A stretch of DNA of 14,968 nucleotides from positions 1 through 14,968 of the forward strand of contig CAYRFQ010000147.1 of NCBI GenBank assembly GCA_964423615.1, in the 5' to 3' direction. Positions 7,800 through 14,968 of this stretch are shown piece after piece. The translations under genes and the position numbers were made by a program. How positions within the stretch are numbered: position 1 is the first letter of the stretch; the number at the start of each line of letters is the position of its first letter. The notes under the pieces are model-generated. The model saw only the letters and a program-made list of their open reading frames with translations, ran no database searches and was not told the origin of the DNA. Source of the DNA: CAYRFQ01 sp964423615 (GTDB lineage Bacteria; Planctomycetota; Planctomycetia; Gemmatales; Gemmataceae).

Positions 7800-7815
7800 C
7801 AGTCCCATAGGACTG
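7800..7815 (+). terminator. small hairpin directly after the CPBP stop codon
   Basis: CAGTCC (7800-7805) and GGACTG (7810-7815) form a perfect 6-bp stem with a CATA loop, starting at the last base of the TGA stop codon. No T run follows, so intrinsic termination here is doubtful; it may only protect the 3' end of the message. Confidence 0.3.
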
Positions 7816-7908
7816 GGAAATTGATCCTCGATCACCATCTGGGGGAGAACTCCAGAGGAACTCCACAAGACGATGACCGTGTTTCTTGGTCGGTTTTGTA
7901 GTATCCGG

Positions 7909-7947
7909 CACGCCCAGCGAGTGGAGCAATGACACTCGTTGGGTGTG
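7909..7947 (+). repeat. 15-bp inverted repeat, RNA hairpin on the plus strand
   Basis: The arms CACGCCCAGCGAGTG (7909-7923) and CACTCGTTGGGTGTG (7933-7947) flank a 9-nt loop. Thirteen pairs are Watson-Crick. The other two (7912/7944 and 7917/7939) are G-U in the plus-strand transcript but would be C-A mismatches in a minus-strand transcript. The structure therefore best fits the 3' end of the CPBP message. No T run follows, so it may be a Rho-type or non-canonical terminator, a stabilising 3' structure, or a dispersed palindrome. Confidence 0.55.
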
Positions 7948-7967
7948 GTAAGCGGTCAAAAGGGACA

Positions 7968-7997
7968 GGTGGCAGCCAAAACCTTTTGGTCACCACC
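7968..7997. terminator. near-symmetrical hairpin between convergent genes
   Basis: GGTGG (7968-7972) pairs with CCACC (7993-7997) and CCAAA (7976-7980) pairs with TTTGG (7985-7989), separated by a 3x3 internal loop, with a 4-nt apical loop. It pairs equally on both strands. On the minus strand it lies about 63 nt after the propeller-gene stop and is followed by TGTCCCTTTT, a weak T run, so it is a candidate terminator for that gene. Confidence 0.35.
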
Positions 7998-8059
7998 AAT
8001 ATGTACATCACACAACGGCTTTGCATCATCACCCGTCTGGTTCGGAAGATTCCACCAGA

Positions 8060-10972
8060 TCAGGGTTCTAGACGAAAGACGTCTGGAGCGTTCGCGAGTA
8101 TCGGATCAGCCTCGACGACCAGGGGTTGCCGTAATTCCGATTCTCCGATTTTCAGAACAACAGTATAGCGACCTGGTCCCACGCGAGTTCCGAAACGACT
8201 TCGAGTTTTCGTTCCTCGGGTCAGACTCCACCGAACTTGGTGAAGTCCTGCTGTTGTTGGAACTTTCAATACCGTGACAGTCTTGTCTTTACTATCCAAA
8301 ACTTTTAACGAACTTCCCTTCTCCTCGATTTTGTCCTTGAGATAAATCGTGATGCGTGCTCCGGAAGGTGGATTTGGGGCATAGAACTTACGATTTCCGG
8401 AAATACCTTTGCGGGCGACTCTTTGCCAAAGAACGGCGTTCGGAATGGAAAACAAGTGAACTTTGGATTTGATCACTTTGTCAGCCATCTCCTGAAGCGG
8501 TGACACGTTCACAACGAAAGCACCGCGTCCATGAGTTCCAATCACAAGGTCTCTATCTCGAGAATGGATTAATAAATCTTGTACAGACACCCGTGGGAGT
8601 TCGTTATTCAGGGGTAACCAGTTCTTCCCACGATTCAGGGATACGAAGACTCCGAACTCAGACCCGACATACAACAGGTTCGGATTGCGTGGGTCTTCTT
8701 TGATTACATTAATAGATCCTACCGAAGGGCTCAGTTGGTCAAGGTTCCCGATGATCGATTTCCATGTCTTTCCTTGATCCTCGGTCATGAATACGAAGGG
8801 ACGGAAATCATCCTCTCGATAGCCAGTGAAGGAGACATAGGCAACGTTAGTATCGTGATGCGACAACTCGACACGACTACACCACCAAGTCGCAGGGCGT
8901 AACGGAAACCGATCTCGCATATTCGTCCACGTTTTCCCACCGTCGTTGGTCCATTGGACGTTCCCGTCGTCTGTTCCGACCAATAGCATATCCCTATTTT
9001 TGGGTGATTCAGCAATCGTTGTAATCGTGCAATGAGGAACGTTCCCGGCCAGTTTGCTCGGGTCGGCAGTCGTCAAGTCCGGACTGATGACGGTCCAGTT
9101 GTCACCCCGGTTATACGACTTGAAAACCTTGTTTCCGCCGAAGTAGATCACTCGCGGATCGAAGTGCGACATGAGGATCGGAGAGTTCCAATTATAACGG
9201 TCTCTTGGACCAGTAGGATCACTCTGTTTTGGACGGATGAATTTAGATTGTCCAGAAGACAGATGGACTCGACGGAGCACACCAAACTGCGATTCGAGAA
9301 AGATAATGTTGTGGTCGTTGGGATCGACTTGGACATAGAAACCATCACCCCCTCCGACCTTGTCCCATTCGAATCGTCCAGTGCCTGAAGGATTACGCGA
9401 TCGCGAGGGGCCGCCATAGGTACCGTTGTCCTGCGTTCCTCCGTAAACATAATACGGTTTCCGCATATCTGTTCCAATGGCATAGAACTGTGTCAGAGGT
9501 AAGTTGTAAACATGATCCCAAGTCTGCGCTCGGTCGTAGGAAATATGGAATCCACCATCATTACCAAGGAGCACATGGTTTGAGTTTTTTGGATTGATCC
9601 AAACGGCATGGTGATCGACATGAACGCTTGAGGCCCCTTTACTGGACCAGGTTTTCCCGGCGTCGTCGGAGACATAGAGAGGGACACTACAGAGATACAG
9701 CCTCTTGTGATCGTTCGGATCGACGCGAATTTGTCCATAGTAATACGCTGGAGTCCCACCCACCGGTTTCTTGTTTTGCTTGATCCACGTGACACCGGCG
9801 TCGTCTGTACGATAGATTTCCCCGCCGACTTGGGGGCCGCGAGGATCCGGTACACTCACTGCAACCGGGCGACGCTTCTTCTCGTTTCCGACACTAAAGA
9901 TGACGACGTCGCCTTCTCGGAGCCCGGATAGGAGAGATGTCAGATCAGCACTTGTCGAGACTTTACGGTCGGCGATTTCGAACAGTTGCTCACCTTTTCT
10001 GATGCGATACCGTTGCGCCAATCCTCCCGACTTGATGGACGTAATCAGACACTTGTCCTTCTCAAACTCGACCTTCATGCCGAAATTGTCGAGTGTTACT
10101 TCTTTCTGGGATTTGACCGAAGTTTTCGGATTTTGATTCGACACGGTTGCGTAGACGACCTTTGGATTTTTCGGATAAATGGCAAGACCAATCCGTCCAA
10201 TTTCGCCCGTTGGTAGTCCACCTTTGAGTTTAATCCACGTTTTCCCGCTGTCGCTCGATTTGTAAATGGCTGATCCAGGTCCAGCCCCATCGAAATCCCA
10301 AGCTCGTCGCAATCGTTCATAGGTCGCCGCATACAAGACACTCGGATCTTTCGGATCGATCACAACGTCCACAACACCAACGCGCTCGTTCACGTATAAA
10401 ACCTTCTCCCAAGTCGTCCCTCCATCGGTCGTCTTGAACAATCCTCGCTCTTTGTTGAAGGTATAGAGATGTCCGAGCGCCGCGACATACACTGTGTCGG
10501 AATTGGTAGGATGTACGACAATACGGCCGATGTGATGCGTATCGGGCAAGCCCACGTTCTTCCAAGTCTTACCACCATCTGTCGATTTGTATATCCCATC
10601 ACCCCACAAAGAACTCCGCTGATTATTAGCTTCGCCTGTGCCGACCCAAATGGTGTCTGGTTGTGATGGATCAAGAGCGACGTCGCCTATCGATAACGTG
10701 CCTTGGTGTTGGAAAACACATTTCCAGGTAGTTCCGTTATTAACCGTTTTCCAGAGTCCGCCGGAAGCGGCCGCAGCATAGATGATGTGCGGATTCTTGG
10801 GATGGACTGCAAGATCGACGATGCGCCCTCCCGTCGCGGACGGACCGAGTGGGCGCCATTGGAACGACTTCAAGAGAGCGGGAGTCAATTCTTGCGCCGA
10901 AGAGAATCCAGCGAAGAAAAAGACGAGTAGGACCGAGACCAAACTTCGGTTTGTGTGGAGAAATCGTAGCAT
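8060..10972 (-). CDS. secreted sortilin/BNR-type beta-propeller protein with PDZ domain
   Basis: A 970-residue exported protein of the VPS10/sortilin-like 'BNR/WD40-like glycosyl hydrolase' group common in planctomycetes; enzymatic activity is not established for most members. Residues 1-27 are a Sec signal peptide (basic N-terminus, hydrophobic LVSVLLVFFFAGF, likely cleavage after SSAQ). I count eleven Asp-box-like repeats of the S/T-x-D-x-G-x-T-W type between about 75 and 787, for example KSTDGGKTW (129-137), KTTDGGTTW (180-188) and MTEDQGKTW (729-737), consistent with two propellers. A PDZ-like domain is inserted at about 291-372 (ITSIKSGGLAQRYRIRKGEQLFEI). The C-terminus (about 900-958) looks like a FlgD-type Ig fold (GPGRYTVVLKIGESELRQPL). 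The ATG at 10970-10972 has no good Shine-Dalgarno. The gene is monocistronic and convergent with the CPBP gene. Confidence 0.9.
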   Translation of the reverse strand: MLRFLHTNRSLVSVLLVFFFAGFSSAQELTPALLKSFQWRPLGPSATGGRIVDLAVHPKNPHIIYAAAASGGLWKTVNNGTTWKCVFQHQGTLSIGDVALDPSQPDTIWVGTGEANNQRSSLWGDGIYKSTDGGKTWKNVGLPDTHHIGRIVVHPTNSDTVYVAALGHLYTFNKERGLFKTTDGGTTWEKVLYVNERVGVVDVVIDPKDPSVLYAATYERLRRAWDFDGAGPGSAIYKSSDSGKTWIKLKGGLPTGEIGRIGLAIYPKNPKVVYATVSNQNPKTSVKSQKEVTLDNFGMKVEFEKDKCLITSIKSGGLAQRYRIRKGEQLFEIADRKVSTSADLTSLLSGLREGDVVIFSVGNEKKRRPVAVSVPDPRGPQVGGEIYRTDDAGVTWIKQNKKPVGGTPAYYYGQIRVDPNDHKRLYLCSVPLYVSDDAGKTWSSKGASSVHVDHHAVWINPKNSNHVLLGNDGGFHISYDRAQTWDHVYNLPLTQFYAIGTDMRKPYYVYGGTQDNGTYGGPSRSRNPSGTGRFEWDKVGGGDGFYVQVDPNDHNIIFLESQFGVLRRVHLSSGQSKFIRPKQSDPTGPRDRYNWNSPILMSHFDPRVIYFGGNKVFKSYNRGDNWTVISPDLTTADPSKLAGNVPHCTITTIAESPKNRDMLLVGTDDGNVQWTNDGGKTWTNMRDRFPLRPATWWCSRVELSHHDTNVAYVSFTGYREDDFRPFVFMTEDQGKTWKSIIGNLDQLSPSVGSINVIKEDPRNPNLLYVGSEFGVFVSLNRGKNWLPLNNELPRVSVQDLLIHSRDRDLVIGTHGRGAFVVNVSPLQEMADKVIKSKVHLFSIPNAVLWQRVARKGISGNRKFYAPNPPSGARITIYLKDKIEEKGSSLKVLDSKDKTVTVLKVPTTAGLHQVRWSLTRGTKTRSRFGTRVGPGRYTVVLKIGESELRQPLVVEADPILANAPDVFRLEP

Positions 10973-11028
10973 TATTCAACAACTCGAAAAAATATCTTTG
11001 ATGAAGCTAATCAGGGAATTTGTCAACA

Positions 11029-11057
11029 CTTATACAATCTACCCATTGTAATGTAGA
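11029..11057 (-). promoter_or_regulatory. candidate promoter of the propeller gene
   Basis: On the minus strand TCTACA (11052-11057) is followed after 17 bp by TATAAG (11029-11034), matching the -35 and -10 consensus at 4 and 5 of 6 positions, about 57 bp upstream of the start codon. A perfect TTGACA (11021-11026) lies just downstream but has no good -10 at the right distance. Confidence 0.35.
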
Positions 11058-11135
11058 ACTAGGGATGCCGAATGGAAATTCTAGAGAAGTCCCTAAGAAC
11101 ATAAAGTTCGAGGAGTGACAATTGTTGCAATCGAA

Positions 11136-11264
11136 ATGACAAAACGTATAGGAGTGTCCATCACGGCAATGGCGGACTATCTCCGGGAAGCTGAGAGAGA
11201 CCATTTGGCCCGCAGGGATGAGTTCGCGTGGAAAGCAGGCGATGTTCACAAAGTGAGAGAATGA
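11136..11264 (+). CDS. doubtful small ORF, 42 codons
   Basis: ATG at 11136-11138 opens a 42-residue frame with a hydrophilic, helix-prone product (begins MTKRIGVSITAMADYL, with ALAWK-like charged segments such as REAERDHLARRDEFAW), ending at TGA 11262-11264. The GAGGAG at 11110-11115 is too far away (about 20 nt) to serve this ATG. A run of 42 open codons is easily chance. It is listed only because the composition is more protein-like than that of the overlapping frames. I do not recognise it. Confidence 0.15.
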   Translation: MTKRIGVSITAMADYLREAERDHLARRDEFAWKAGDVHKVRE

Positions 11265-11454
11265 ACTGGGAGGCGAAAAGAGCTATGTTTGTCCTCAAAG
11301 GAGCGACGAAGGAATGATTGTCGGGTTTGCTCTGTGGGGAGTGAGGCGCTGCGAGGCTATTTCACCGATCCAGAAAAACCAGACGCCTGCTGCAACACAC
11401 CGTTCTGTTTTTCGGGAGGTCAACCGAGTTTTCATCGCCGCGAGGCTTGCTTTG

Positions 11455-11545
11455 AGACCTGTGCGGTCCCAGCCTGGAACGCGGCACTCTCTTGGTACTC
11501 TACCCCGAAGTCGCACCTGTGGGATTAGAGTGAAGGCTAACGAAT
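11455..11545 (+). repeat. possible remnant of a dispersed intergenic repeat
   Basis: The stretch contains GGTCCCAGCCTGGAAC (11465-11480) with the near-palindrome CCAG-C-CTGG, then GCGGCACTCTCT. This resembles the TTCCCAGGCTGGAGCCTGGGAACG family of intergenic repeats that I remember from planctomycetes and cyanobacteria, in degenerate form. No second copy occurs in this window, so the call rests on memory of the family. Confidence 0.35.
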
Positions 11546-11600
11546 CATTGTTCCGGCACTAATTTTCAGAAACGATAGACGACGCAGTTTTTCACCAACC

Positions 11601-11630
11601 TTGAATTGATTCACTCAAACTCCCTACAAT
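11601..11630 (+). promoter_or_regulatory. candidate promoter of the ABC exporter operon
   Basis: TTGAAT (11601-11606) and TACAAT (11625-11630) are separated by 18 bp, matching the sigma70 consensus at 4 and 5 of 6 positions. Transcription would start near 11637, leaving a leader of about 18 nt before the ATG at 11655, which fits the lack of a Shine-Dalgarno sequence. Confidence 0.45.
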
Positions 11631-11654
11631 GCCGGTGAATGAATAATCATCCAA

Positions 11655-12677
11655 ATGAGTCTTTCCCTTATGCCAATCATCGAAGTTCAAGACCTGGCAA
11701 AAACGTATCGCGTTTTCCAGAAGAAGCAAGGTTTACTCGGTGCCTTCCGCAGCCTCTTCCAGCGCGAATACAAAGAGGTCCGCGCGGTCGATGGCGTTGG
11801 CTTTGGCATCGAACCAGGTGAGATGGTTGCTTTTCTTGGGCCTAATGGAGCGGGCAAAACAACTACGTTGAAAATGCTCTCCGGTCTCATCTTTCCAACG
11901 ACCGGAACGGCAAAGGTCCTTGGGTACGTCCCGTGGGAACGTCAAGACGCATTCCGTCGACAATTCGCCCTCGTGATGGGACAGAAGAACCAACTCTGGT
12001 GGGACTTACCAGCGGGAGATAGTTTCGACTTGCACCGCGAAATTTACTCTCTCGATACCTGGGAGTACCAACAAACACTCGGCGAGTTGACCGAAATGTT
12101 CCAGGTCAAAGAACTGACCAAACAACCCGTCCGAGAACTCTCCCTCGGCGAACGAATGAAGATGGAGTTGATTGCCGCGTTGCTCCACAAACCGCGGTTG
12201 TTGTTGCTCGACGAACCGACGATCGGTCTGGATGTGGTGGCTCAAGTTACGATCCAAAAGTGCCTCAAGGAATATAACGAGCAACGTGGCGTCACGATGC
12301 TGCTGACAAGTCACTACATGCGTGATGTCGAGGCTCTTTGTTCGCGGGTTCTCGTCATCACACACGGCAAGGTGGTTTATGACGGCGCGTTGTCACGGAT
12401 CACGGAGCAATTTGGCCGCCACAAATTGGTAAAGTTACAATTTGCCGAAGATGTTGCACCCGATGACCTGGCCGACTTTGGAGAGATCACCCAATGCGAA
12501 GGACCAGTCGTCGACCTCCGCGTCGACCGAAGCCGGTTGCCAGAGGTGCTCGAACTTGTGCTCGGTCGTTACACCGTCATTGACATGAACGTCCAAGATC
12601 CACCGCTCGATCAAGTCATCGCTCGAGTGTTCGAAGAAGGAGGCGTCGAACAGAATGTCCACGTTCAGCCCGCCTGA
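11655..12677 (+). CDS. ABC transporter ATP-binding protein (COG4586 type)
   Basis: Cytoplasmic ATPase of an ABC-2-type exporter. Of 340 residues, the first about 245 form the nucleotide-binding domain: Walker A GPNGAGKTT (62-70), Q-loop Q110 in MGQKNQLWWDLP, signature LSLGE (162-166), Walker B LLLLDE (182-187), D-loop GLD (191-193) and switch H220. MGQKNQLWWDLPA is characteristic of COG4586, whose genes are paired with COG4587 and COG3694 permeases, exactly the arrangement here. The remaining about 95 residues are a C-terminal regulatory-type extension. The first ATG is used; a second in-frame ATG at 11670 is equally possible, and neither has a clear ribosome binding site. The end overlaps the next gene by 23 bp, implying translational coupling. 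KEGG-style annotation links such systems to export of viologen-like cations, but the substrate here is unknown. Confidence 0.93.
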   Translation: MSLSLMPIIEVQDLAKTYRVFQKKQGLLGAFRSLFQREYKEVRAVDGVGFGIEPGEMVAFLGPNGAGKTTTLKMLSGLIFPTTGTAKVLGYVPWERQDAFRRQFALVMGQKNQLWWDLPAGDSFDLHREIYSLDTWEYQQTLGELTEMFQVKELTKQPVRELSLGERMKMELIAALLHKPRLLLLDEPTIGLDVVAQVTIQKCLKEYNEQRGVTMLLTSHYMRDVEALCSRVLVITHGKVVYDGALSRITEQFGRHKLVKLQFAEDVAPDDLADFGEITQCEGPVVDLRVDRSRLPEVLELVLGRYTVIDMNVQDPPLDQVIARVFEEGGVEQNVHVQPA

Positions 12678-13578
12678 GGCCGAGACAGCCTCCGAAATCT
12701 CATCCTTGCAACCGTTCCCTCCGCAACTTCCTCGACCCTCGATTGGCCAAAGGTTACGGAAATACGTCTGGATATGGCGAGTGTCGTTGGCCGAACGATT
12801 GGTCTATCGCACTGATTTTTTTACCAGCACGTTCCTTCGATTCCTACCGATGTTGACCACCATCCTCTTGTGGCACGCTATCTTTGGAGTCGACGAGGAA
12901 TCCCGGAACAGTAAGGAGATTGCGGGCTATCATCTGAACGACATGATCTCTTACTTGTTGCTTGTTCACATCAGTCGGATGTTTTCGAGCATGCCCAAAC
13001 TGGCGGGAGGAATTGCCAGCGACATCCGCGAGGGAACACTCAAGAAATATTTGCTCCAACCCCTCGACATGATTTCGTATTTGGTCGCGTATCGGATCGC
13101 GCACAAAATGTCGTACATGATGATGTCGTCGATCCCGTATACGATTCTCTTTTATCTGTGCAGCGACTATCTCCCTGGCTGGCCAGACCCATGGACTTTT
13201 GTGGGTTATGTTGCCTCGCTCCTCATGGGATTTATGATTGGATTCTTCTTCGAGTGTACGATCGGAATGATTGGATTCTGGTTCCTGGAAGTGACATCGT
13301 TTCTTTATGTAGTAGGTACCATCACGTTCTTCCTCTCAGGACACATGTTTCCTCTTGACTTGCTTGGAACGTACGGCGAATTCTGGGTCTACTTCATGCG
13401 TTGTTTTCCGTTTCAATACCTGGCCTATTTCCCGGCGGCAGTGTTTCTTGGCAAGATACATGGAGCTGCTTTGGTTCAAGGGCTCATAATTGAGGCTTGC
13501 TGGGTCGTGGCCTTAATTGTGATATGTCAGACGATGTATAAGTTGGGATTGCGTCGATATAGTGCTTATGGAGGGTGA
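12655..13578 (+). CDS. ABC-2 exporter permease (COG4587 type)
   Basis: Integral membrane subunit of the same exporter, 307 residues. After about 50 cytosolic residues, of which the first 30 are Pro/Ser/Glu-rich, come roughly six hydrophobic segments near 57-78, 96-112, 150-170, 181-205, 212-232 and 275-293. The cytoplasmic loop IREGTLKKYLLQPLD (124-138) is the conserved segment of this family and probably contacts the ATPase. The ATG at 12655 overlaps the ATPase gene by 23 bp. The product should pair with the second permease to form the channel. Confidence 0.9.
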   Translation: MSTFSPPEAETASEISSLQPFPPQLPRPSIGQRLRKYVWIWRVSLAERLVYRTDFFTSTFLRFLPMLTTILLWHAIFGVDEESRNSKEIAGYHLNDMISYLLLVHISRMFSSMPKLAGGIASDIREGTLKKYLLQPLDMISYLVAYRIAHKMSYMMMSSIPYTILFYLCSDYLPGWPDPWTFVGYVASLLMGFMIGFFFECTIGMIGFWFLEVTSFLYVVGTITFFLSGHMFPLDLLGTYGEFWVYFMRCFPFQYLAYFPAAVFLGKIHGAALVQGLIIEACWVVALIVICQTMYKLGLRRYSAYGG

Positions 13579-13715
13579 GAGACTTATGAGTAACATCTGG
13601 GCACTCGATCTCGGTTGAAGTTGTGGTCTCGCAAATGAAAGTAATCCGAAGTAAAGAGGCACACCGCTTTACTTCGTGTTGAGAACATTGGGAATACCTG
13701 TCACACGAATAGATC
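13579..13715 (+). other. spacer between the two permease genes
   Basis: The 137-bp gap is long compared with the overlap between the first two genes. It contains only a 10-codon frame and a perfect hairpin (13647-13676). It could hold an internal promoter or RNA processing site; I see no convincing promoter. Confidence 0.4.
13647..13676 (+). repeat. perfect 10-bp hairpin inside the ABC operon
   Basis: CGAAGTAAAG (13647-13656) and CTTTACTTCG (13667-13676) are exact inverted repeats with a 10-nt loop. No T run follows (GTGTTGAG), so a simple intrinsic terminator is unlikely. It lies 39 bp before the start codon of the second permease and could act in RNA stability, processing or differential expression, or bind a dimeric regulator. 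Confidence 0.6.
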
Positions 13716-14531
13716 ATGGGTAAGTACTTTCGCATCTGGTTTGCCCTGGGACGTTACGGCTTCATTCGAGAGATGACCTTTCGGAGTAATTTCTTGATCA
13801 AGGTCACGGTCGAAGTCCTGTGGCTGTCAATATTGTTGATTTTCTATAATGCGGTCTTCGCGAATACGGATTCGGTTGCGACATGGAGCCGTTCCGAATA
13901 CATGTTCTACGTCGGTTGCTATTTCTCGTTCAGTAGTATTCTGGAAGCCTTCTTCCTGGAGAACTGCGGCGAATTCGCGAACCTCATCCGGACAGGCGAT
14001 CTCGATTTCTATCTGCTCAAGCCGATCGACGAGCAATTTCTATTGAGTTGTCGCAAGATAGACTGGTCCACGATTCCGAGCATCTTCATGGGGATCGGAG
14101 TGATGGTATTTTCGTTGGTAGACTTGAGTTGGGAGTTCGATATCGTCAAGCTTGGTCTGTTTGTCGTTTTGATGGCTTGCGGGGTTGGTATCGGCTACAG
14201 TTTTTTGTTGATGATCACAGCTTCATCGGTATGGCTTGTGCGGAATCAAAGCCTCTACGAAATCTGGTGGCTCTTTTCTTCACTGCTGCGGTACCCGCGG
14301 GACATCTTTACGAAATCCAACGTCGATAGTATGGTCATCCGGTCTATAGGCTGGGTGTTTACCTTCGTCTTGCCGATTCTGTTGGCGATTAACGTTCCAG
14401 CTAATGTCATGGTCAAAGCTTTCGAACCATGGTTCATGGTACTTAGCGTTGTCATGGCCGTTGTGCTATTGACCTTGAGTCGGTGGGTGTTTCGGTCTGC
14501 GATGAGACACTATCGGAGTGCGAGTAGTTGA
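13716..14531 (+). CDS. ABC-2 exporter permease (COG3694 type)
   Basis: Second integral membrane subunit of the exporter, 271 residues (ABC2_membrane_6-like). Hydrophobic segments lie near 27-48, 62-80, 118-136, 143-175, 208-228 and 238-257. The loop IRTGDLDFYLLKPIDEQF (91-108) is the counterpart of IREGTLKKYLLQPLD in the first permease and marks the two proteins as distant paralogues, as expected for a heterodimeric channel. PRDIF (194-198) is another family motif. ATG at 13716; no strong ribosome binding site is seen. It is the last gene of the operon; I found no clear intrinsic terminator before the tRNA promoter. Confidence 0.9.
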   Translation: MGKYFRIWFALGRYGFIREMTFRSNFLIKVTVEVLWLSILLIFYNAVFANTDSVATWSRSEYMFYVGCYFSFSSILEAFFLENCGEFANLIRTGDLDFYLLKPIDEQFLLSCRKIDWSTIPSIFMGIGVMVFSLVDLSWEFDIVKLGLFVVLMACGVGIGYSFLLMITASSVWLVRNQSLYEIWWLFSSLLRYPRDIFTKSNVDSMVIRSIGWVFTFVLPILLAINVPANVMVKAFEPWFMVLSVVMAVVLLTLSRWVFRSAMRHYRSASS

Positions 14532-14748
14532 GGAAGCCGGCATACGTCGTTGAATCTCATCTCGTTCGAATTTCGCTAACTCTGGAACTAGCATTTTCAA
14601 AGCACGGCTAAATTTAATCAAACACGCGAGCAAATCCGGCCGGACACGTTTTCGATCGAATGAATCTGACAAGCGCAAAAGCCTTTCAGATTCTCCGACA
14701 CAGCATTGCCGATTTCCCGAATCTCGGAACTCAACTTGGGAAAAACCC

Positions 14749-14777
14749 TTGTCACTCCGAGGAGCCAGTGCTATAAA
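14749..14777 (+). promoter_or_regulatory. promoter of tRNA-Asp
   Basis: TTGTCA (14749-14754) and TATAAA (14772-14777) are separated by exactly 17 bp, each matching the sigma70 consensus at 5 of 6 positions. Transcription would begin near 14784, about 13 nt before the mature tRNA 5' end. Confidence 0.75.
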
Positions 14778-14796
14778 ATAATTTCATCCTAACCGA

Positions 14797-14870
<74 letters not shown>

Positions 14871-14874
14871 CTGA

Positions 14875-14917
14875 ACATAAGTAGCCACAGGTCATAGATT
14901 TGTGGCTTTCTTTATGT
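14875..14917 (+). terminator. terminator of tRNA-Asp
   Basis: AGCCACA (14883-14889) pairs with TGTGGCT (14901-14907), followed by the T-rich TTCTTT. An outer pairing of ACATAA (14875-14880) with TTATGT (14912-14917) extends the stem. It lies right after the tRNA, as expected for an intrinsic terminator. Confidence 0.7.
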
Positions 14918-14968
14918 AAACATTCGGTAAAGGGGTGTGGTATGTGGCCAGAATCCTAGCTGCGACTA

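Larger units (their letters stand above)
10983..11654. other. 670-bp gene-poor region between divergent genes
   Basis: This region separates the propeller gene from the ABC operon. It contains a candidate promoter for each side, a doubtful 42-codon frame (11136-11264) and repeat-like text at about 11455-11545. The longer frames at 11007-11249 (minus), 11295-11516 (minus) and 11289-11562 (plus) overlap one another and have unlikely composition, so I do not call them genes. Confidence 0.5.

Noticed and set aside
11007..11249. 80-residue minus-strand frame upstream of the propeller gene
   Set aside because: It is rich in Cys, His, Phe and Ser with no ribosome binding site or domain, and it covers the candidate promoter of the propeller gene.
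14466..14780. Minus-strand frame from the tRNA promoter region into the second permease gene
   Set aside because: It stays open for about 100 codons with a partly helical product, but it has no ATG start, overlaps the tRNA promoter and the end of the permease gene, and matches no family I know.

Overview
This window most likely comes from a planctomycete (Planctomycetota, in the broad Pirellula/Gemmata range). The evidence is indirect. There is a decayed gene of the Gemmata-type repeat-companion family (TIGR02996) with a leucine-rich repeat, a secreted sortilin/BNR beta-propeller protein carrying a PDZ domain, mostly weak or absent Shine-Dalgarno sequences, intermediate GC (about half, judged by eye), and intergenic palindromic text of a kind I remember from planctomycete genomes. 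No single gene fixes the genus.

Left part, all on the minus strand: the possible tail of a plus-strand gene cut by the window edge (2-229), a YfcE-like metallophosphoesterase (251-988), ribosomal protein S20 (rpsT, 1372-1671), a TIGR02996/LRR pseudogene with an amber codon at its conserved Trp (1779-2183), the C-terminal half of an IS701-type transposase with one recognisable IS end (about 2485-3180), and a long FdhF/YdeP-type molybdopterin oxidoreductase (3560-5806). The stretch between rpsT and the oxidoreductase is the degraded, mobile part of the window.

Middle: a divergent intergenic region holding a REP-like palindrome separates the oxidoreductase from a plus-strand CPBP (Abi) membrane protease (6192-7799). 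This protease converges on a minus-strand 970-residue secreted propeller protein (8060-10972). The 260 bp between the two stop codons contain a strong hairpin whose two non-Watson-Crick positions are G-U pairs only in the plus-strand RNA. A gene-poor 670 bp stretch follows, with a likely dispersed repeat remnant.

Right part, all plus: a three-gene ABC exporter operon (ATPase 11655-12677, permease 12655-13578, permease 13716-14531) of the COG4586/COG4587/COG3694 type, with a sigma70-like promoter and a perfect 10-bp hairpin between the two permease genes. It is followed by tRNA-Asp(GTC) with a clear promoter and a terminator. The two permeases presumably form a heterodimeric channel driven by the ATPase; the substrate cannot be read from sequence.

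I did not find a convincing new multi-gene system. The observations most worth a second look are the amber-interrupted TIGR02996 gene, the REP-like element that falsely extends the oxidoreductase frame, and the two strong RNA hairpins.
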